Counted from the stretch's first letter, positions 17,885 to 28,925 are shown. The stretch: 64,000 nt of DNA from Serratia proteamaculans (GCF_008830365.1 NZ_WBKI01000003.1:372001-436000), one strand, 5' to 3'. Notes: generated by a model from the letters alone, not told the origin. A program made the numbers and translations.

Positions 17885-17918
17885 AAAAAGCCCTCGCCCG
17901 TTAAGGCGATAACTTTGG
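17885..17918 (-). terminator. Weak terminator-like hairpin between nlpI and deaD
   Basis: On the minus strand a short stem (TCGCC / GGCGA) is followed by GGGC and six T. It lies about 40 bases after the nlpI stop and 43 before yrbN. The stem is weak, so it would be an attenuator rather than a full terminator. Confidence 0.4.
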
Positions 17919-17958
17919 CAAAAAACCAATGTATATCAGGCTGATAGTTGTTCGTCAG

Positions 17959-18843
17959 CTATTGCTGGTCCGATTCCGATAGGTCGTCTTGTTCTTGGCC
18001 CAACAGCGCCAATTCCAACAATGCATAGCGGTGCTCAACGAAGTTGTGAACGTTGTTAGCAACCGTCAGTTTGAACAGCGCCGAAGCGGTGTCCTTGTCC
18101 CCCAGACTCAGGTAGTGTTTACCCAAATAGAAGTCAGTTTCACTGAGATGCTCAGCGAGCGAAGTGTTATCCGTTGCATCTGCCTTGAGCCTTTCCATCA
18201 GCGTTTTTTCACTGATGTTGCCCAGGTAGAATTCGACAATATTCCATCCCCATTGCCCTCGGTTCGCTTTGTCATAACGCTGCTTGAGCGCTACGTCAGC
18301 CTTCTTGGGATCGATTTCTCTTTCCACAAGATATAGCCACAACGAACGGAAGGGATCGTTTGGGTCGTCTTGATAAAACGCCTGCAGATCATCCTGCGCC
18401 AACGGGAAGCGGCCGCCATAATAAAGAGCGATGCCCCGGTTTAAACGCGCGTAATTGTAAGTTGGATCAAGCTCTAGTACAGAATCAAACGCTTCATAGG
18501 CAGCATCAAAATTGCCTGCCTGCGTTAAGTAAATGCCCAGGTAGTTGAAAACTTCTGGCATATCAGGACGTATCGCCAGCGCTTGCGAGAAATCATTGCG
18601 CGCCAGTGCACGTAGCCCGAGGCTATCATACAGCACACCGCGCTCATATAAAAGCTGCGCACGCTCATCGTCCGTCAGTGCCCGGCTGGCAAGTATTTGT
18701 TCCATGCGCGCCAGGATCACTTCCTGCTGCAGAGTTGGCTGCAACGGGATCGCCAAAACTTCGTCTTTACGCCAATCATGGTTGCTGCATCCTGCCAGCA
18801 TGAGTGCTGTCGCAACGTAACACCAGCGCAAGAAAGGCTTCAT
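17959..18843 (-). CDS. nlpI: Lipoprotein NlpI
   Basis: A 294-residue outer-membrane lipoprotein. The signal peptide ends in the lipobox LAGC with the lipidated cysteine at C19. The mature part consists of TPR repeats (for example [19 protein letters not shown], then [20 protein letters not shown]). NlpI is the adaptor that brings MepS to the protease Prc and organises peptidoglycan synthases and hydrolases. The length equals E. coli NlpI; the ATG at 18843 is used and the upstream 33-residue extension rejected. It lies between pnp and deaD as in E. coli. Confidence 0.96.
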   Translation of the reverse strand: MKPFLRWCYVATALMLAGCSNHDWRKDEVLAIPLQPTLQQEVILARMEQILASRALTDDERAQLLYERGVLYDSLGLRALARNDFSQALAIRPDMPEVFNYLGIYLTQAGNFDAAYEAFDSVLELDPTYNYARLNRGIALYYGGRFPLAQDDLQAFYQDDPNDPFRSLWLYLVEREIDPKKADVALKQRYDKANRGQWGWNIVEFYLGNISEKTLMERLKADATDNTSLAEHLSETDFYLGKHYLSLGDKDTASALFKLTVANNVHNFVEHRYALLELALLGQEQDDLSESDQQ

Positions 18844-18971
18844 TTCCCACTCCCGAAGACAAACATTGGATGAACATCCTCTCATCCGTTTGCTAATACG
18901 CAGGCATCCTACCCGCGCGATACGAACAGCTCCCAACCCCATGGCGGGGAGCTGTAAATCTATCTATACAG

Positions 18972-21089
18972 TTATTCTGCTTCAGGCGCAGGTGAACCTG
19001 CTTCTGGTGCTGTCGCTTCTTTGATGCTCAGACGCACACGGCCCTGACGGTCAACTTCCAGTACCTTAACCGGTACTTCCTGACCCATCTGCAGATAGTC
19101 GGTCACTTTCTCAACGCGCTTGTCAGCGATTTGAGAGATGTGCACCAGACCTTCTTTACCGCCGCCGATCGCCACGAATGCGCCGAAATCAACGATACGG
19201 GTAACTTTACCCTGGTAAATACGGCCCACTTCGATCTCGGCAGTGATCTCTTCGATGCGGCGGATAGCGAATTTCGCTTTCTCACCGTCGGTAGCAGCGA
19301 TTTTAACTGTACCATCATCTTCGATTTCGATGGTAGTACCGGTCTCTTCAGTCAACGCACGGATGACAGAACCGCCTTTACCAATCACGTCTTTGATCTT
19401 GTCCGGGTTGATTCGGATAGTGTGAATACGTGGTGCAAACTGAGAGATATCGCCACGCGGGGTGCTGATAGCCTGTTCCATCACGCCCAGGATGTGCAGA
19501 CGCGCGCCCTTGGCCTGGTTCAATGCAACCTGCATGATTTCGCGGGTGATGCCTTCAATTTTAATGTCCATCTGCAGCGCGGTAATACCGTCACGGCTAC
19601 CGGCCACTTTGAAGTCCATGTCGCCCAGGTGATCTTCGTCACCCAGAATGTCAGACAGAACAACAAAGTTATCTTGTTCTTTCACCAGGCCCATTGCGAT
19701 ACCGGCAACGGCAGCCTTGATTGGCACACCTGCGTCCATCAGCGCCAGTGAAGCACCACAGACGGAAGCCATGGAAGAAGAACCGTTAGATTCGGTGATT
19801 TCAGAAACCACACGCACCGTGTACGGGAAATCTTCTGGTTTAGGCATCATAGCCAATACACCGCGTTTCGCCAGGCGACCGTGACCAATTTCACGACGTT
19901 TTGGTGAACCTACCATCCCGGTCTCACCAACGGAGTACGGAGGGAAGTTGTAGTGGAACAGGAAGCTGTCGGTTTTTTCGCCCATCAGCTCATCCAGGTT
20001 CTGCGCGTCACGGGCGGTGCCCAGTGTTGCGGTAACCAGTGCCTGAGTTTCACCACGGGTGAACAGTGCGGAACCGTGGGTACGCGGCAGCACGCCGGTG
20101 CGCACGTCCAGACCACGAATCATGTCTTTTTCACGGCCGTCGATACGCGGCTCGCCACGCAACACGCGGCTACGAACGACGTTTTTCTCAACGCTACCCA
20201 GGATGTCCTGAATTTCAGACGCGTCCAGAGTTTCGTCCTGTGCCAACAAGGTTTCAACAACGCTGCTCTTGATCGCATTTACCTGAGCGTAACGCTCTTG
20301 TTTTTCGGTGATGTGATAAGCGTCGCCCAGGCGGCCTTCTGCCAGTTCTGCAACGCGCGCGTGCAGCGCTTCGTTGACTGCAGGTGCCTGCCAGTCCCAC
20401 TTGGCTTTGCCGGCTTCGGCAACCAGGGAGTTAATGTTCTCGATAACGATTTGCTGTTGCTCGTGGCCAAAGACCACCGCGCCCAGCATCTGATCTTCGC
20501 TCAGAACGTCAGCTTCGGATTCAACCATCAGTACTGCGCCAGCGGTACCGGCAACCACCAGATCCAGGCTGCTTTCTTTCAGCTCGTCGCTGGTTGGGTT
20601 CAACACGTATTGATTGTTGATGTAACCCACGCGGGCAGAACCGATTGGGCCATTGAACGGAATACCGGACAGGCTCAGAGCTGCAGAGGCGCCGATCATC
20701 GCAACGATGTCCGGGTTAACCTGCGGGTTAAGGGAAACTACGGTCGCGATAACCTGAACTTCGTTCAGGAAGCTGTCCGGGAACAGTGGACGGATCGGAC
20801 GGTCAATCAGACGGGAGGTCAGGGTTTCGCCTTCGCTCGGACGGCCTTCACGACGGAAGAAGCTACCCGGGATACGACCAGCAGCGTAAGTACGCTCCTG
20901 ATAGTTAACCGTCAGCGGGAAGAAGCTCTGGCCTGGTTTGGCTTTTTTCTGGCCAACTACGGTAACGAATACGGCGGTGTCATCCATGCTCACCATAACG
21001 GCGGCAGTGGCCTGACGAGCCATCATACCGGTCTCAATAGTGAGGGTATGCTGGCCATACTGGAATTTGCGAATGATCGGTGTCAGCAA
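18972..21089 (-). CDS. pnp: Polynucleotide phosphorylase
   Basis: A 705-residue 3'-5' phosphorolytic exoribonuclease and degradosome member. It has two RNase PH domains (about 1-220 and 310-545), a KH domain with the GKGG loop ([18 protein letters not shown]), and a C-terminal S1 domain ([21 protein letters not shown]). The initiation codon is TTG, preceded by AAGGAT, as in E. coli pnp; no ATG of the right length exists. The tail after S1 is shorter than in E. coli (711). An RNase III hairpin lies in its leader. Confidence 0.97.
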   Translation of the reverse strand: MLTPIIRKFQYGQHTLTIETGMMARQATAAVMVSMDDTAVFVTVVGQKKAKPGQSFFPLTVNYQERTYAAGRIPGSFFRREGRPSEGETLTSRLIDRPIRPLFPDSFLNEVQVIATVVSLNPQVNPDIVAMIGASAALSLSGIPFNGPIGSARVGYINNQYVLNPTSDELKESSLDLVVAGTAGAVLMVESEADVLSEDQMLGAVVFGHEQQQIVIENINSLVAEAGKAKWDWQAPAVNEALHARVAELAEGRLGDAYHITEKQERYAQVNAIKSSVVETLLAQDETLDASEIQDILGSVEKNVVRSRVLRGEPRIDGREKDMIRGLDVRTGVLPRTHGSALFTRGETQALVTATLGTARDAQNLDELMGEKTDSFLFHYNFPPYSVGETGMVGSPKRREIGHGRLAKRGVLAMMPKPEDFPYTVRVVSEITESNGSSSMASVCGASLALMDAGVPIKAAVAGIAMGLVKEQDNFVVLSDILGDEDHLGDMDFKVAGSRDGITALQMDIKIEGITREIMQVALNQAKGARLHILGVMEQAISTPRGDISQFAPRIHTIRINPDKIKDVIGKGGSVIRALTEETGTTIEIEDDGTVKIAATDGEKAKFAIRRIEEITAEIEVGRIYQGKVTRIVDFGAFVAIGGGKEGLVHISQIADKRVEKVTDYLQMGQEVPVKVLEVDRQGRVRLSIKEATAPEAGSPAPEAE

Positions 21090-21170
21090 AATTATATCCT
21101 TAGATTAGGCGCGCAATCGTATTGACGACTCGACACGCCAGTGACTCGGTTTGCCTTCTCACTACATCCT

Positions 21171-21226
21171 CGCGACTAATGACAATCCTTATCTCAAGCC
21201 TGAGACAAAGCCTCTCATTAGCCGCG
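21171..21226 (-). promoter_or_regulatory. RNase III-cleaved autoregulatory hairpin of pnp leader
   Basis: A long stem-loop in the pnp 5' leader, about 80 bases before the start: arms 21171-21182 and 21215-21226 pair (CGCGACTAATGA with TCATTAGCCGCG, one bulged base), and an inner stem TCTCA/TGAGA is nested. In E. coli this double-stranded leader is cut by RNase III and then destabilised by PNPase itself, which gives autoregulation. Position and shape match; cleavage is inferred. Confidence 0.75.
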
Positions 21227-21300
21227 CGAACCTCTGTAACGGAAGATCCTGTTTGGAAACATCAGTAATACATTAACCTGATTTGCTTATGCTTCCTAGA

Positions 21301-21327
21301 AGAAAGGGGCCCAAATAGGCCCCTTTC
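21301..21327 (-). terminator. Terminator between rpsO and pnp
   Basis: An AAAGGGGCC / GGCCCCTTT stem just downstream of the rpsO stop, followed by TCTTCT on the minus strand. It corresponds to the partial rpsO terminator of E. coli, allowing read-through into pnp. In the plus direction it could end an antisense RNA such as SraG. Confidence 0.75.
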
Positions 21328-21344
21328 CACTGAAACTCGCTTGA

Positions 21345-21614
21345 TTAGCGACGCAGACCCAGACGCTCGATCAGGCTGGTGTAACGTGCTACATCTTTAC
21401 GCTTCAGGTAGTCCAGCAGCTTACGACGCTGAGAAACCATACGCAGCAGACCACGACGGCTGTGGTGATCTTTTTTGTGCTCAGAGAAGTGGCCTTGCAG
21501 ATGGTTGATCTGCGCAGTCAACAGGGCAACCTGAACTTCGGAAGAACCGCTGTCGTTAGTACCACGACCGAAATCAGCTACGATTTTAGCTTTAGCTTCA
21601 ACACTTAGAGACAT
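21345..21614 (-). CDS. rpsO: 30S ribosomal protein S15
   Basis: An 89-residue primary-binding protein of the 30S platform. [17 protein letters not shown] and the [21 protein letters not shown] segment are as in E. coli. The ATG at 21614 is chosen over 21620 because GGAG lies 7 bases upstream and the length is then exactly 89. E. coli S15 represses its own translation through a leader pseudoknot; the leader at 21615-21737 was not folded here. Confidence 0.97.
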   Translation of the reverse strand: MSLSVEAKAKIVADFGRGTNDSGSSEVQVALLTAQINHLQGHFSEHKKDHHSRRGLLRMVSQRRKLLDYLKRKDVARYTSLIERLGLRR

Positions 21615-21737
21615 TGTCATACTCCAGATTATAGATAATAAATACAGGCGCCGATCTCTAATTCAGCAACCCAATGCATAAGCTGCGCCATTCTACTCTT
21701 AGCGCAGTACGATCGCAAGACAGTGCGTTTTCTGCCC

Positions 21738-22682
21738 TTAGTCGAAATATTCGACTACCAGGCGGCGCGGCGCCACACGACCGTCATCGGCAATATCACC
21801 CACGCCGATAAATTTACGCTCTTCACCTTCGGTGATACGCACCATGCCCGAGACCGGTGCGCCGGCAACCTGAACCGGTTGCCCCTGCTTCACGTAACCC
21901 GCGACAACGGGCAGCAGATTCACTTCCGGGTAGTTCTCCACCGGGCTGTCCATCGGCATCAACAGCGGATCGAGCAGCTCAGCCGGGGCGACTTCCTGCC
22001 GGTGGGCCTGCTCCAGCAATTCATTCAACTGCTCCAGCGTGACCATGCGCTCAGTTGGGTAGGTCGCCACCTGCAGGCGACGCAGGTAGATCACGTGTGC
22101 ACCGCAACCCAGCAGCTCACCGAGGTCATCGGTAATGGTGCGGATGTAAGTCCCTTTCGAACAGTGAATTTCCAGCTCCAGCTCATCCCCTTCCCAGCGA
22201 ATAAACTGCAGTTCGTAAACGGTAATGCTGCGCGCTTCACGCGGTACTTCGATACCCTGGCGAGCATACTCATAGAGTTTCTTGCCCTGGTACTTCAGCG
22301 CCGAATACATCGAAGGCACTTGCTTGATATCGCCACGGAAACTGTCCAGCGCCACATCGAGCTGCGCCTGGGTGAAATTCACCGGCCGCTCCTGCACTAT
22401 CTGACCGTCAGCATCCGAGGTATCGGTACGCTGGCCAAGTCGGGCAATCACACGATAGCGTTTGTCGGAATCAAGCAGGAACTGTGAAAACTTGGTCGCC
22501 TCACCGAGGCAAATCGGCAGCATGCCGGTCGCCAGCGGGTCGAGCGCGCCGGTGTGGCCCGCGCGATTGGCGTTATAGAGGCGTTTTACTTTTTGCAGGG
22601 CGTCGTTGGACGACAGCCCCTGCGGTTTGTCCAGCAACAGGACACCGTGGATATCACGGCCGCGGCGACGAGGGCGACTCAT
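21738..22682 (-). CDS. truB: tRNA pseudouridine(55) synthase TruB
   Basis: A 314-residue enzyme that isomerises U55 to pseudouridine in the T-loop of all tRNAs and acts as a tRNA chaperone. The catalytic aspartate is D48 in [15 protein letters not shown]. The C-terminal PUA-like domain (residues about 250-314) ends [12 protein letters not shown]. Its ATG overlaps the rbfA stop by one base (TAATG), so it is translationally coupled in the rimP-nusA-infB-rbfA-truB operon. Confidence 0.97.
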   Translation of the reverse strand: MSRPRRRGRDIHGVLLLDKPQGLSSNDALQKVKRLYNANRAGHTGALDPLATGMLPICLGEATKFSQFLLDSDKRYRVIARLGQRTDTSDADGQIVQERPVNFTQAQLDVALDSFRGDIKQVPSMYSALKYQGKKLYEYARQGIEVPREARSITVYELQFIRWEGDELELEIHCSKGTYIRTITDDLGELLGCGAHVIYLRRLQVATYPTERMVTLEQLNELLEQAHRQEVAPAELLDPLLMPMDSPVENYPEVNLLPVVAGYVKQGQPVQVAGAPVSGMVRITEGEERKFIGVGDIADDGRVAPRRLVVEYFD

Positions 22683-23092
22683 TAAGCCTCCTCGTCATCG
22701 CCTGATGCGGAACGGCGTTCGGCGTCATTCTTCACTACGTTGGTCACCAGGTTGGACATGCGCATGCCTTCAACCAGAGAGTTGTCGTAAGCGAAGGTCA
22801 GCTCAGGCACTACGCGCAGACGCATGGCTTTACCCAGCAGCGTGCGGATATAACCTGAAGCGTCTTCCAGAGCTTTAATGCCTTTAGGCACCAGATCCGG
22901 ATCGGCGTTTTCGGTCAACACGTTCAGGAAGGTGACGTAAACTTTGGCGTAGGCTAAATCACGGGAAACTTCTACACCAGAAACGGTAGCCATGCCGACA
23001 CGCGGGTCTTTGACTTCACGTTGCAAAATGATAGCAATCTCTTTTTGCATCTCTTGTGCCACGCGCTGACCGCGGCTGAATTCTTTTGCCAT
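22682..23092 (-). CDS. rbfA: 30S ribosome-binding factor RbfA
   Basis: A 136-residue KH-fold protein that binds late 30S precursors near helix 1/44 of 16S rRNA; it is needed for growth in the cold. N-terminal [20 protein letters not shown] and the central [20 protein letters not shown] are conserved. The tail is acidic (ASGDDEEA). It lies 70 bases downstream of infB and directly abuts truB. Confidence 0.97.
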   Translation of the reverse strand: MAKEFSRGQRVAQEMQKEIAIILQREVKDPRVGMATVSGVEVSRDLAYAKVYVTFLNVLTENADPDLVPKGIKALEDASGYIRTLLGKAMRLRVVPELTFAYDNSLVEGMRMSNLVTNVVKNDAERRSASGDDEEA

Positions 23093-23162
23093 TTTGTGGA
23101 TTCTCCAGACAAATCGGGGGGCACAAGGCCCCCCAGAACAGACTTAAGCAGATGTGCTAGCG

Positions 23163-25850
23163 TTAAGCGATGGTGCGTTGGATCTCGATGATTTCGAATA
23201 CTTCGATCATGTCGCCGACGCGCACGTCGTTGTAGTTCTTAACACCGATACCACATTCCATGCCGTTACGGACTTCGTTAACGTCATCTTTGAAGCGGCG
23301 CAGGGATTCCAGCTCGCCTTCATAGATAACCACGTTGTCGCGCAGAACGCGGATTGGGTTGTGACGTTTGATATTACCTTCGGTAACCATACAACCTGCA
23401 ATGGCACCAAATTTAGGCGATTTGAACACGTCACGCACGGCGGCCAGGCCGATAATCTGCTGCTTGTATTCAGGCGCCAACATACCACTCATCGCCTGCT
23501 TCACTTCGTCGATCAGGTTATAGATCACGGAGTAGTAACGCAGATCCAGGCTTTCTGCTTCAATCACGCGGCGCGCAGAAGCGTCGGCGCGAACGTTGAA
23601 GCCCAGGATGATGGCGTTGGAAGCCGCTGCCAGCGTGGCGTCGGTTTCGGTGATACCACCTACGCCAGAGCCAACAATCTTCACTTTCACTTCGTCGGTA
23701 GAGAGTTTCAGCAGTGATTCGCAAATCGCTTCACAAGAACCCTGTACGTCGGATTTCAGTACGATGTTCAGCTCAGAAACTTCACCGTCGGTCATGTTCG
23801 CAAACATGTTTTCCAGTTTGGATTTCTGCTGACGCGCCAGTTTAACTTCGCGGAACTTGCCTTGGCGGTACAGCGCAACTTCACGCGCTTTCTTCTCGTC
23901 ACGCACTACCGTCACTTCATCACCGGCAGCAGGAACGCTGGACAAGCCCAGGATCTCAACCGGAATAGAAGGACCTGCTGAGGTCACTTCGTGACCCAGT
24001 TCGTCACGCATCGCACGCACACGGCCGTATTCGAAGCCACACAGAACGATATCGCCTTTATTCAGCGTACCTTCCTGTACCAGCACGGTAGCGACCGGGC
24101 CACGACCTTTATCCAGGAAGGATTCGATAACTACGCCGCTGGCCATGCCGCTGCGTACCGCTTTCAGTTCGAGAACTTCAGAACGCAACAGGATAGCTTC
24201 CAGCAGTTCGTCGATACCGGTACCGGCTTTCGCAGATACGTGAACGAACTGTGCTTCACCGCCCCACTCTTCCGGCATAACACCGTACTGGGACAGTTCC
24301 TGCTTAACGCGGTCCGGATCGGCTTCCGGCTTGTCAATTTTGTTTACTGCAACAACCAAAGGTACCTTCGCCGCTTGCGCATGCTGGATAGCTTCGATGG
24401 TTTGCGGCATAACGCCGTCGTCGGCAGCAACAACCAGAACAACGATGTCTGTCGCCTGAGCACCACGAGCACGCATGGAAGTAAAGGCTGCGTGGCCTGG
24501 GGTGTCCAGGAAGGTGATCATGCCGTTTTCGGTTTCTACGTGGTAAGCACCGATATGCTGGGTAATACCACCGGCCTCGCCTGCTGCCACCTTGGTGGAG
24601 CGGATGTAGTCCAGCAGAGAGGTTTTACCGTGGTCAACGTGGCCCATGATGGTCACAACTGGCGCACGTGGCTCAGCCGCAGCACCGGTATCACGGTCGC
24701 TCATCAGCGCTTCTTCCAGTTCGTTCTCACGACGCAGGATAACTTTGTGGCCCATCTCTTCGGCAACCAGCTGTGCGGTTTCCTGGTCGATGACCTGGTT
24801 GATGGTAGCCATTGCGCCCAGTTTCATCATCGCTTTGATGACCTGAGAGCCTTTAACCGCCATCTTGTTAGCCAGTTCGGCTACGGTGATGGTTTCGCCG
24901 ATCACAACGTCACGGTTAACCACCTGAGCCGGTTTGTTGAAGCCTTGCTGCAGAGTGCTTGGCTTACGCTTACCTTTACCACCACGGGTCACGGCACGCG
25001 CTTCTTCACGGTCTGCTTTAGACTCGGAAAGTTTGTTGCCTTTCTTCTGCTTGGTCGCTTTACCGCCACGAGTGCGGGCGCGGCGTTCGCCTTCAACTTT
25101 AGCGTCGTTTTCGTCTTCGGCAGCACGGGCGTGCTGGGAAGTGGTTACATGATAATCGGCAGTTTCAACCGCTGCGCTGGCTTTCTCAGCAGCAGCCCAT
25201 TCTTCGCCTTTCTCTTCGGCCATGCGGCGCGCTTCTTCCGCTACGCGTTTGGCGTCTTCTTCAACCTTGCGCCCAACTTCCTCTTCCGCTTTACGTTTCA
25301 GTTCAGCGGCTTCGGCTTCACGGCGTGCTTTTTCTGCCTGTGCTGGCTTGGTCATTTCGTCGGTATGTTGATTCGTCACTTTTTCTTTTTCCGCTGAATT
25401 ACGCTTAGCGATCTCCGCGGCCTCACGTTTGGCTTGCTCTTCGGCTGCGCGCTTTGCTTCTGCTTCGCGTTTCGCCAGCTCTTCTGCTGCGCGCTGTGCC
25501 TGCTCTTCCGCTTCACGCTGTGCCTGCTCTGCCGCTTCAGCCTGTTGGGCTTCTGGCGTATCGCGATTTACATAAGTGCGTTTCTTGCGGACCTCAATTT
25601 GCACCGATTTACTTTTACCGCCGGTGCTCGGAATATTCAAGGTGCTGCGCGTTTTGCGCTGCAATGTAAGCTTACCCGGCGCGCTACCGTGTTCACGGTT
25701 CAAGTGCGCCAGTAAGGCTTCTTTCTCATGTTGGGTTACAGAGTCGCTCTCCGACTTGTTAATCCCTGCATCAGCAAACTGCTGTACCAGGCGATCAACT
25801 GGAGTTTGGATCTCTGCTGCCAGCGATTTTACGGTTACATCTGTCGTCAT
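23163..25850 (-). CDS. infB: Translation initiation factor IF-2
   Basis: An 895-residue initiation GTPase that positions fMet-tRNA and joins the subunits. It has an N-terminal IF2N domain (1-50), a highly charged Ala/Glu/Arg-rich linker (about 100-260), a second IF2N (about 318-370), then the GTPase with G1 GHVDHGKT (403-410), G3 DTPGH and G4 NKID, and C-terminal beta-barrel and tRNA-binding domains. A GTG codon at V158 (25377-25379) and an ATG at M166 occur where E. coli starts IF2-beta and IF2-gamma, so isoforms are expected. Confidence 0.97.
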   Translation of the reverse strand: MTTDVTVKSLAAEIQTPVDRLVQQFADAGINKSESDSVTQHEKEALLAHLNREHGSAPGKLTLQRKTRSTLNIPSTGGKSKSVQIEVRKKRTYVNRDTPEAQQAEAAEQAQREAEEQAQRAAEELAKREAEAKRAAEEQAKREAAEIAKRNSAEKEKVTNQHTDEMTKPAQAEKARREAEAAELKRKAEEEVGRKVEEDAKRVAEEARRMAEEKGEEWAAAEKASAAVETADYHVTTSQHARAAEDENDAKVEGERRARTRGGKATKQKKGNKLSESKADREEARAVTRGGKGKRKPSTLQQGFNKPAQVVNRDVVIGETITVAELANKMAVKGSQVIKAMMKLGAMATINQVIDQETAQLVAEEMGHKVILRRENELEEALMSDRDTGAAAEPRAPVVTIMGHVDHGKTSLLDYIRSTKVAAGEAGGITQHIGAYHVETENGMITFLDTPGHAAFTSMRARGAQATDIVVLVVAADDGVMPQTIEAIQHAQAAKVPLVVAVNKIDKPEADPDRVKQELSQYGVMPEEWGGEAQFVHVSAKAGTGIDELLEAILLRSEVLELKAVRSGMASGVVIESFLDKGRGPVATVLVQEGTLNKGDIVLCGFEYGRVRAMRDELGHEVTSAGPSIPVEILGLSSVPAAGDEVTVVRDEKKAREVALYRQGKFREVKLARQQKSKLENMFANMTDGEVSELNIVLKSDVQGSCEAICESLLKLSTDEVKVKIVGSGVGGITETDATLAAASNAIILGFNVRADASARRVIEAESLDLRYYSVIYNLIDEVKQAMSGMLAPEYKQQIIGLAAVRDVFKSPKFGAIAGCMVTEGNIKRHNPIRVLRDNVVIYEGELESLRRFKDDVNEVRNGMECGIGVKNYNDVRVGDMIEVFEIIEIQRTIA

Positions 25851-25874
25851 GCTGTTCCTTCCTGCTACAGTTTA

Positions 25875-27383
25875 TTACGCGTTGTCGCCAAACCAACAGA
25901 TATTACGTGCGGCCATAATCAGCTCGCCGGCTTGCTCATCGCTAAGCCCTTCAATATCAGCCAGATCGTCAACACCCTGCTCGGCAAGATCTTCCAGCGT
26001 ACAAACCCCACGCGCGGCCAGTTTAAAGGCCATGCTGCGCTCAAGACCCGACAGGTTGAGCAAATCGTCAGCAGGTTTTTGGTCGCCCAGGCTTTCTTCT
26101 TGTGCCAGGGCCAGCGTGGTCAATGCAGCTTTGGCGCGATCGCGCAACGCTTCAACCATATCTTCATCCAGACCGTCGATTTCCAGCAGCTCTTTGATTG
26201 GCACGTAAGCCAACTCTTCCAGAGTAGAGAAGCCTTCTTCAACCAGTACGGTGGCGAAATCTTCGTCAATATCAAGATGTTTGGTGAAGGTATCAATGGC
26301 GGCATGAGCTTCGGCCTGGTGCTTGGCCTGCAGATCGTCCGCCGTCATCACGTTCAGTTCCCAACGGTCATCGTCACGATGTTGTTTTAACAGCTGGGAT
26401 GCCAAACGCACGTTTTGGCCATTACGGCCGATCGCCTGTGCCAGATTGCTGGCTTCAACGGCGATATCCATAGTGCAATTATCTTCATCAACCACGATCG
26501 AGGCAACATCTGCCGGCGCCATGGCGTTGATGACGAACTGCGCAGGGTTATCATCCCACAGGATGATGTCGATACGTTCGCCGCCGAGCTCGCTCGAAAC
26601 AGCCTGAACGCGCGCACCGCGCATACCGACACAAGCGCCGACTGGGTCGATGCGCTTGTCGTTGGTTTTCACTGCAATTTTTGCACGGGAGCCAGGATCG
26701 CGGGCTGCCGCTTTAATTTCAATCACTTCTTCGCCGATTTCCGGTACTTCGATGCGGAACAGTTCTTTCAGCATCTCGGCGCTGGAGCGGCTGACAAACA
26801 GCTGCGCACCACGGGCTTCAGGACGAACGGCGTACAGGATACCGCGGATGCGGTCGCCTGGACGGAAGTTTTCGCGTGGCAGCATGTCTTCACGGCCAAT
26901 GACCGCTTCGGCATTGCTACCCAGATCCAGCGCAATGCTGTCACGGTTAACTTTCTTCACCACGCCGGTGACGATTTCACCTTCGTGCTGACGGAATGCG
27001 TCAACCACCATCGCGCGCTCGGCTTCACGTACTTTCTGTACGATAACCTGTTTCGCGGTTTGAGTGGTGATACGATCGAAGGTCACAGATTCAATCTGAT
27101 CTTCGATGTAACCGCCCAGCTCGATGCCTGGCTCTTCATACTGTGCAGCTTCCAGCGTGATTTCACGCGTTGGCTGAGTCACTTCATCTACAGCAACCCA
27201 ACGACGGAAGGTATCGAAATCACCCGTTTTGCGGTCAATGCTGACGCGAACTTCGATTTCCTGCTCGTATTTTTTCTTGGTGGCGGTGGCTAATGCGGTT
27301 TCCAGCGCTTCGAAAATCTTCTCACGCGGAAGGGATTTTTCATTGGAAACAGCTTCAACAACAGCCAGAATCTCTTTATTCAT
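25875..27383 (-). CDS. nusA: Transcription termination/antitermination factor NusA
   Basis: A 502-residue RNA polymerase-binding factor for pausing, termination and antitermination. It has an N-terminal domain (1-130), S1 (about 135-200), KH1 and KH2 (about 200-345), and two acidic repeats AR1 and AR2 ending [11 protein letters not shown]. Compared with E. coli (495 residues), about seven extra residues (KQHRDDD) follow ASQLL at the end of KH2. The ATG at 27383 gives [13 protein letters not shown]; a TTG/ATG further upstream is not used. The rimP stop is 21 bases upstream. Confidence 0.97.
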   Translation of the reverse strand: MNKEILAVVEAVSNEKSLPREKIFEALETALATATKKKYEQEIEVRVSIDRKTGDFDTFRRWVAVDEVTQPTREITLEAAQYEEPGIELGGYIEDQIESVTFDRITTQTAKQVIVQKVREAERAMVVDAFRQHEGEIVTGVVKKVNRDSIALDLGSNAEAVIGREDMLPRENFRPGDRIRGILYAVRPEARGAQLFVSRSSAEMLKELFRIEVPEIGEEVIEIKAAARDPGSRAKIAVKTNDKRIDPVGACVGMRGARVQAVSSELGGERIDIILWDDNPAQFVINAMAPADVASIVVDEDNCTMDIAVEASNLAQAIGRNGQNVRLASQLLKQHRDDDRWELNVMTADDLQAKHQAEAHAAIDTFTKHLDIDEDFATVLVEEGFSTLEELAYVPIKELLEIDGLDEDMVEALRDRAKAALTTLALAQEESLGDQKPADDLLNLSGLERSMAFKLAARGVCTLEDLAEQGVDDLADIEGLSDEQAGELIMAARNICWFGDNA

Positions 27384-27404
27384 CCTAGTTGCCTCATCCA
27401 AACT

Positions 27405-27857
27405 TTAAAAGTGGGGTACCAGGTTCGCTTTCTGGATGTTGCTCAGCGCGAACACTTCATCTTTCCCTTCCACAGTAACCGTGATCATCTCGCCATCGAC
27501 AGACTTGATAATGCCCTGCCATTTGCGACGGTTCTGTACGGCCATGCGCAGGACCAAGCTGACTTCGTCACCGAGGAAACGAGTATAGTGCTCGGCGGTG
27601 AACATCGGGCGATCAAGGCCAGGAGAGGAGACTTCCAAGTTGTAAGCGACTGTGATTGGCTCTTCGACGTCCAATACAGCGCTGACCTGGTGGCTGACAT
27701 CAGCACAATCGTCAACATTGATGCCGTTTTCACTATCAATATAGATACGGAGCGTCGATTGGCGCGCACGAATAAATTCGATGCCTACAAGTTCAAAGCC
27801 CAACGCTTCTACCGGTGCCGAAAGCATCTCTGTTAATTTTTGCTCTAATGTGGACAA
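27405..27857 (-). CDS. rimP: Ribosome maturation factor RimP
   Basis: A 150-residue 30S maturation factor, first gene of the rimP-nusA-infB-rbfA-truB operon. It starts with TTG ([19 protein letters not shown] follows), preceded by a G-rich GGGGGTGGG site that overlaps a short attenuator-like hairpin region. The C-terminal SH3-like domain ends [16 protein letters not shown] longer frame start at 27869 (also TTG) is less likely because the E. coli length is 150. Confidence 0.95.
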   Translation of the reverse strand: MSTLEQKLTEMLSAPVEALGFELVGIEFIRARQSTLRIYIDSENGINVDDCADVSHQVSAVLDVEEPITVAYNLEVSSPGLDRPMFTAEHYTRFLGDEVSLVLRMAVQNRRKWQGIIKSVDGEMITVTVEGKDEVFALSNIQKANLVPHF

Positions 27858-27873
27858 GCCCACCCCCAAGACA

Positions 27874-27896
27874 TAAAAAAAGGGCCTAATAGCCCA
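27874..27896 (-). terminator. Attenuator-like hairpin directly before rimP
   Basis: On the minus strand GGGC-tattag-GCCC is followed by seven T and ends about 20 bases before the rimP TTG start. The 4-bp stem is weak. Together with the stronger hairpin at 27917 it makes a tandem terminator in the rimP leader, a possible target of NusA autoregulation. Confidence 0.55.
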
Positions 27897-27916
27897 GTGA
27901 TTCTGTTGCCAAATAA

Positions 27917-27945
27917 CAAAAAACCCCGAAAATTCGGGGCTTTAT
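27917..27945 (-). terminator. Terminator downstream of tRNA-fMet
   Basis: On the minus strand AGCCCCGA-attt-TCGGGGT is followed by six T. It lies about 130 bases after the tRNA-fMet gene and before rimP, so it would separate metY from the nusA operon with partial read-through, as in E. coli. Confidence 0.85.
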
Positions 27946-28074
27946 GCAACTGGACCCTGTTTGCCGCTAAGCGGCTTCGGTGCAACTTTCTAACAAGTGT
28001 CATTTTCAAATGTTGATCGAGAAAAGCGGAATTCAATCGAAAAGTGTATTTGAAAATAAACACTTAAAGGAAAG

Positions 28075-28151
<77 letters not shown>

Positions 28152-28211
28152 TCCGAAAACGTGGCAAATATTACGCCGATAATCGCAAAATAGCAAGTTA
28201 TCTCTGGGATT

Positions 28212-28298
28212 TGGTACCGAGGATGGGACTCGAACCCACAAGCCCGTTAGGGCACTACCACCTCAAGGTAGCGTGTCTACCAATTCCACCACCTCGGT
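28212..28298 (-). tRNA. leuU: tRNA-Leu (GAG)
   Basis: An 87-base class II tRNA with a long variable arm (GTGCCCTAACGGGCTT) and an encoded CCA. The anticodon loop is TTGAGGT between CTACC and GGTAG, giving GAG. It lies between secG and tRNA-fMet on the same strand. Position 1 is A, which pairs with the T before the discriminator base; from memory E. coli leuU has G here. Confidence 0.98.
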
Positions 28299-28376
28299 AC
28301 TGATTCTTACTGCTAACGGCTGTTATTTATATCGAGGTAACAACAACCGTTTTCAAACTCTGTTACTGCCTGGCGC

Positions 28377-28712
28377 TTACTGCGGGATATCGCTGCTCGG
28401 CTTGGTTGGTGCTGCCGGCGCGGTAGTCTGCTCAGATTTCACTGGCTGACCCAGATTTTCCCACTCGCTGCCTTTCTTGGTCTGGTTGGTGCTAAGGTTG
28501 CCCAGGATCAGGCTGATGACGAAGAACAACGTCGCCAGCACAGCCGTCATGCGGGTCATGAAGTTGCCGGAACCACTCGAACCGAACAACGTGCCAGACG
28601 CACCTGCTCCGAATGAGGCTCCCATATCAGCGCCTTTACCTTGCTGCAGCATAATCAGAGCTACCAGCCCGATTGAGATCAGCAGGAAAATTACCAGAAG
28701 AGCTTCGTACAT
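28377..28712 (-). CDS. secG: Preprotein translocase subunit SecG
   Basis: A 111-residue inner-membrane protein of the SecYEG channel. Two membrane helices (about 2-23 and 54-74) flank the conserved cytoplasmic loop LQQGKGADMGASFGAGASGTLFGSSGSGNFM. The hydrophilic tail is rich in Thr, Pro and Ala. It is followed by tRNA-Leu and tRNA-fMet, a transcription unit shared with E. coli apart from argG/yhbX, which are absent here. Confidence 0.96.
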   Translation of the reverse strand: MYEALLVIFLLISIGLVALIMLQQGKGADMGASFGAGASGTLFGSSGSGNFMTRMTAVLATLFFVISLILGNLSTNQTKKGSEWENLGQPVKSEQTTAPAAPTKPSSDIPQ

Positions 28713-28925
28713 AGTTGTACCCGTATCCTTGCGGCTTCACCGCGTGCCAAATGCTTCACACCCCATAGGCTTCTTTTCTAAAAAGAAGTCGCAGGCGTTA
28801 TATCAAACTGCCCACTGAAGCGGGTGTGAATACTAACCAAAGGCGCTAAACCACGCAAGGGCAATTTGCAGCCACCGGCGCGTTTGCGGAAAAAAACACC
28901 AATAAAATTCGCAGTCTGTGATTTT

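Noticed and set aside
19953-21125. A 390-codon open frame on the plus strand opposite pnp
   Set aside because: Antisense shadow of pnp that runs through the pnp start region; no recognisable domain.
23991-25397. A 468-codon open frame on the plus strand opposite infB
   Set aside because: Antisense shadow of infB; long Phe-rich runs mirror the Glu/Lys-rich IF2 linker. No ribosome-binding site or family similarity.
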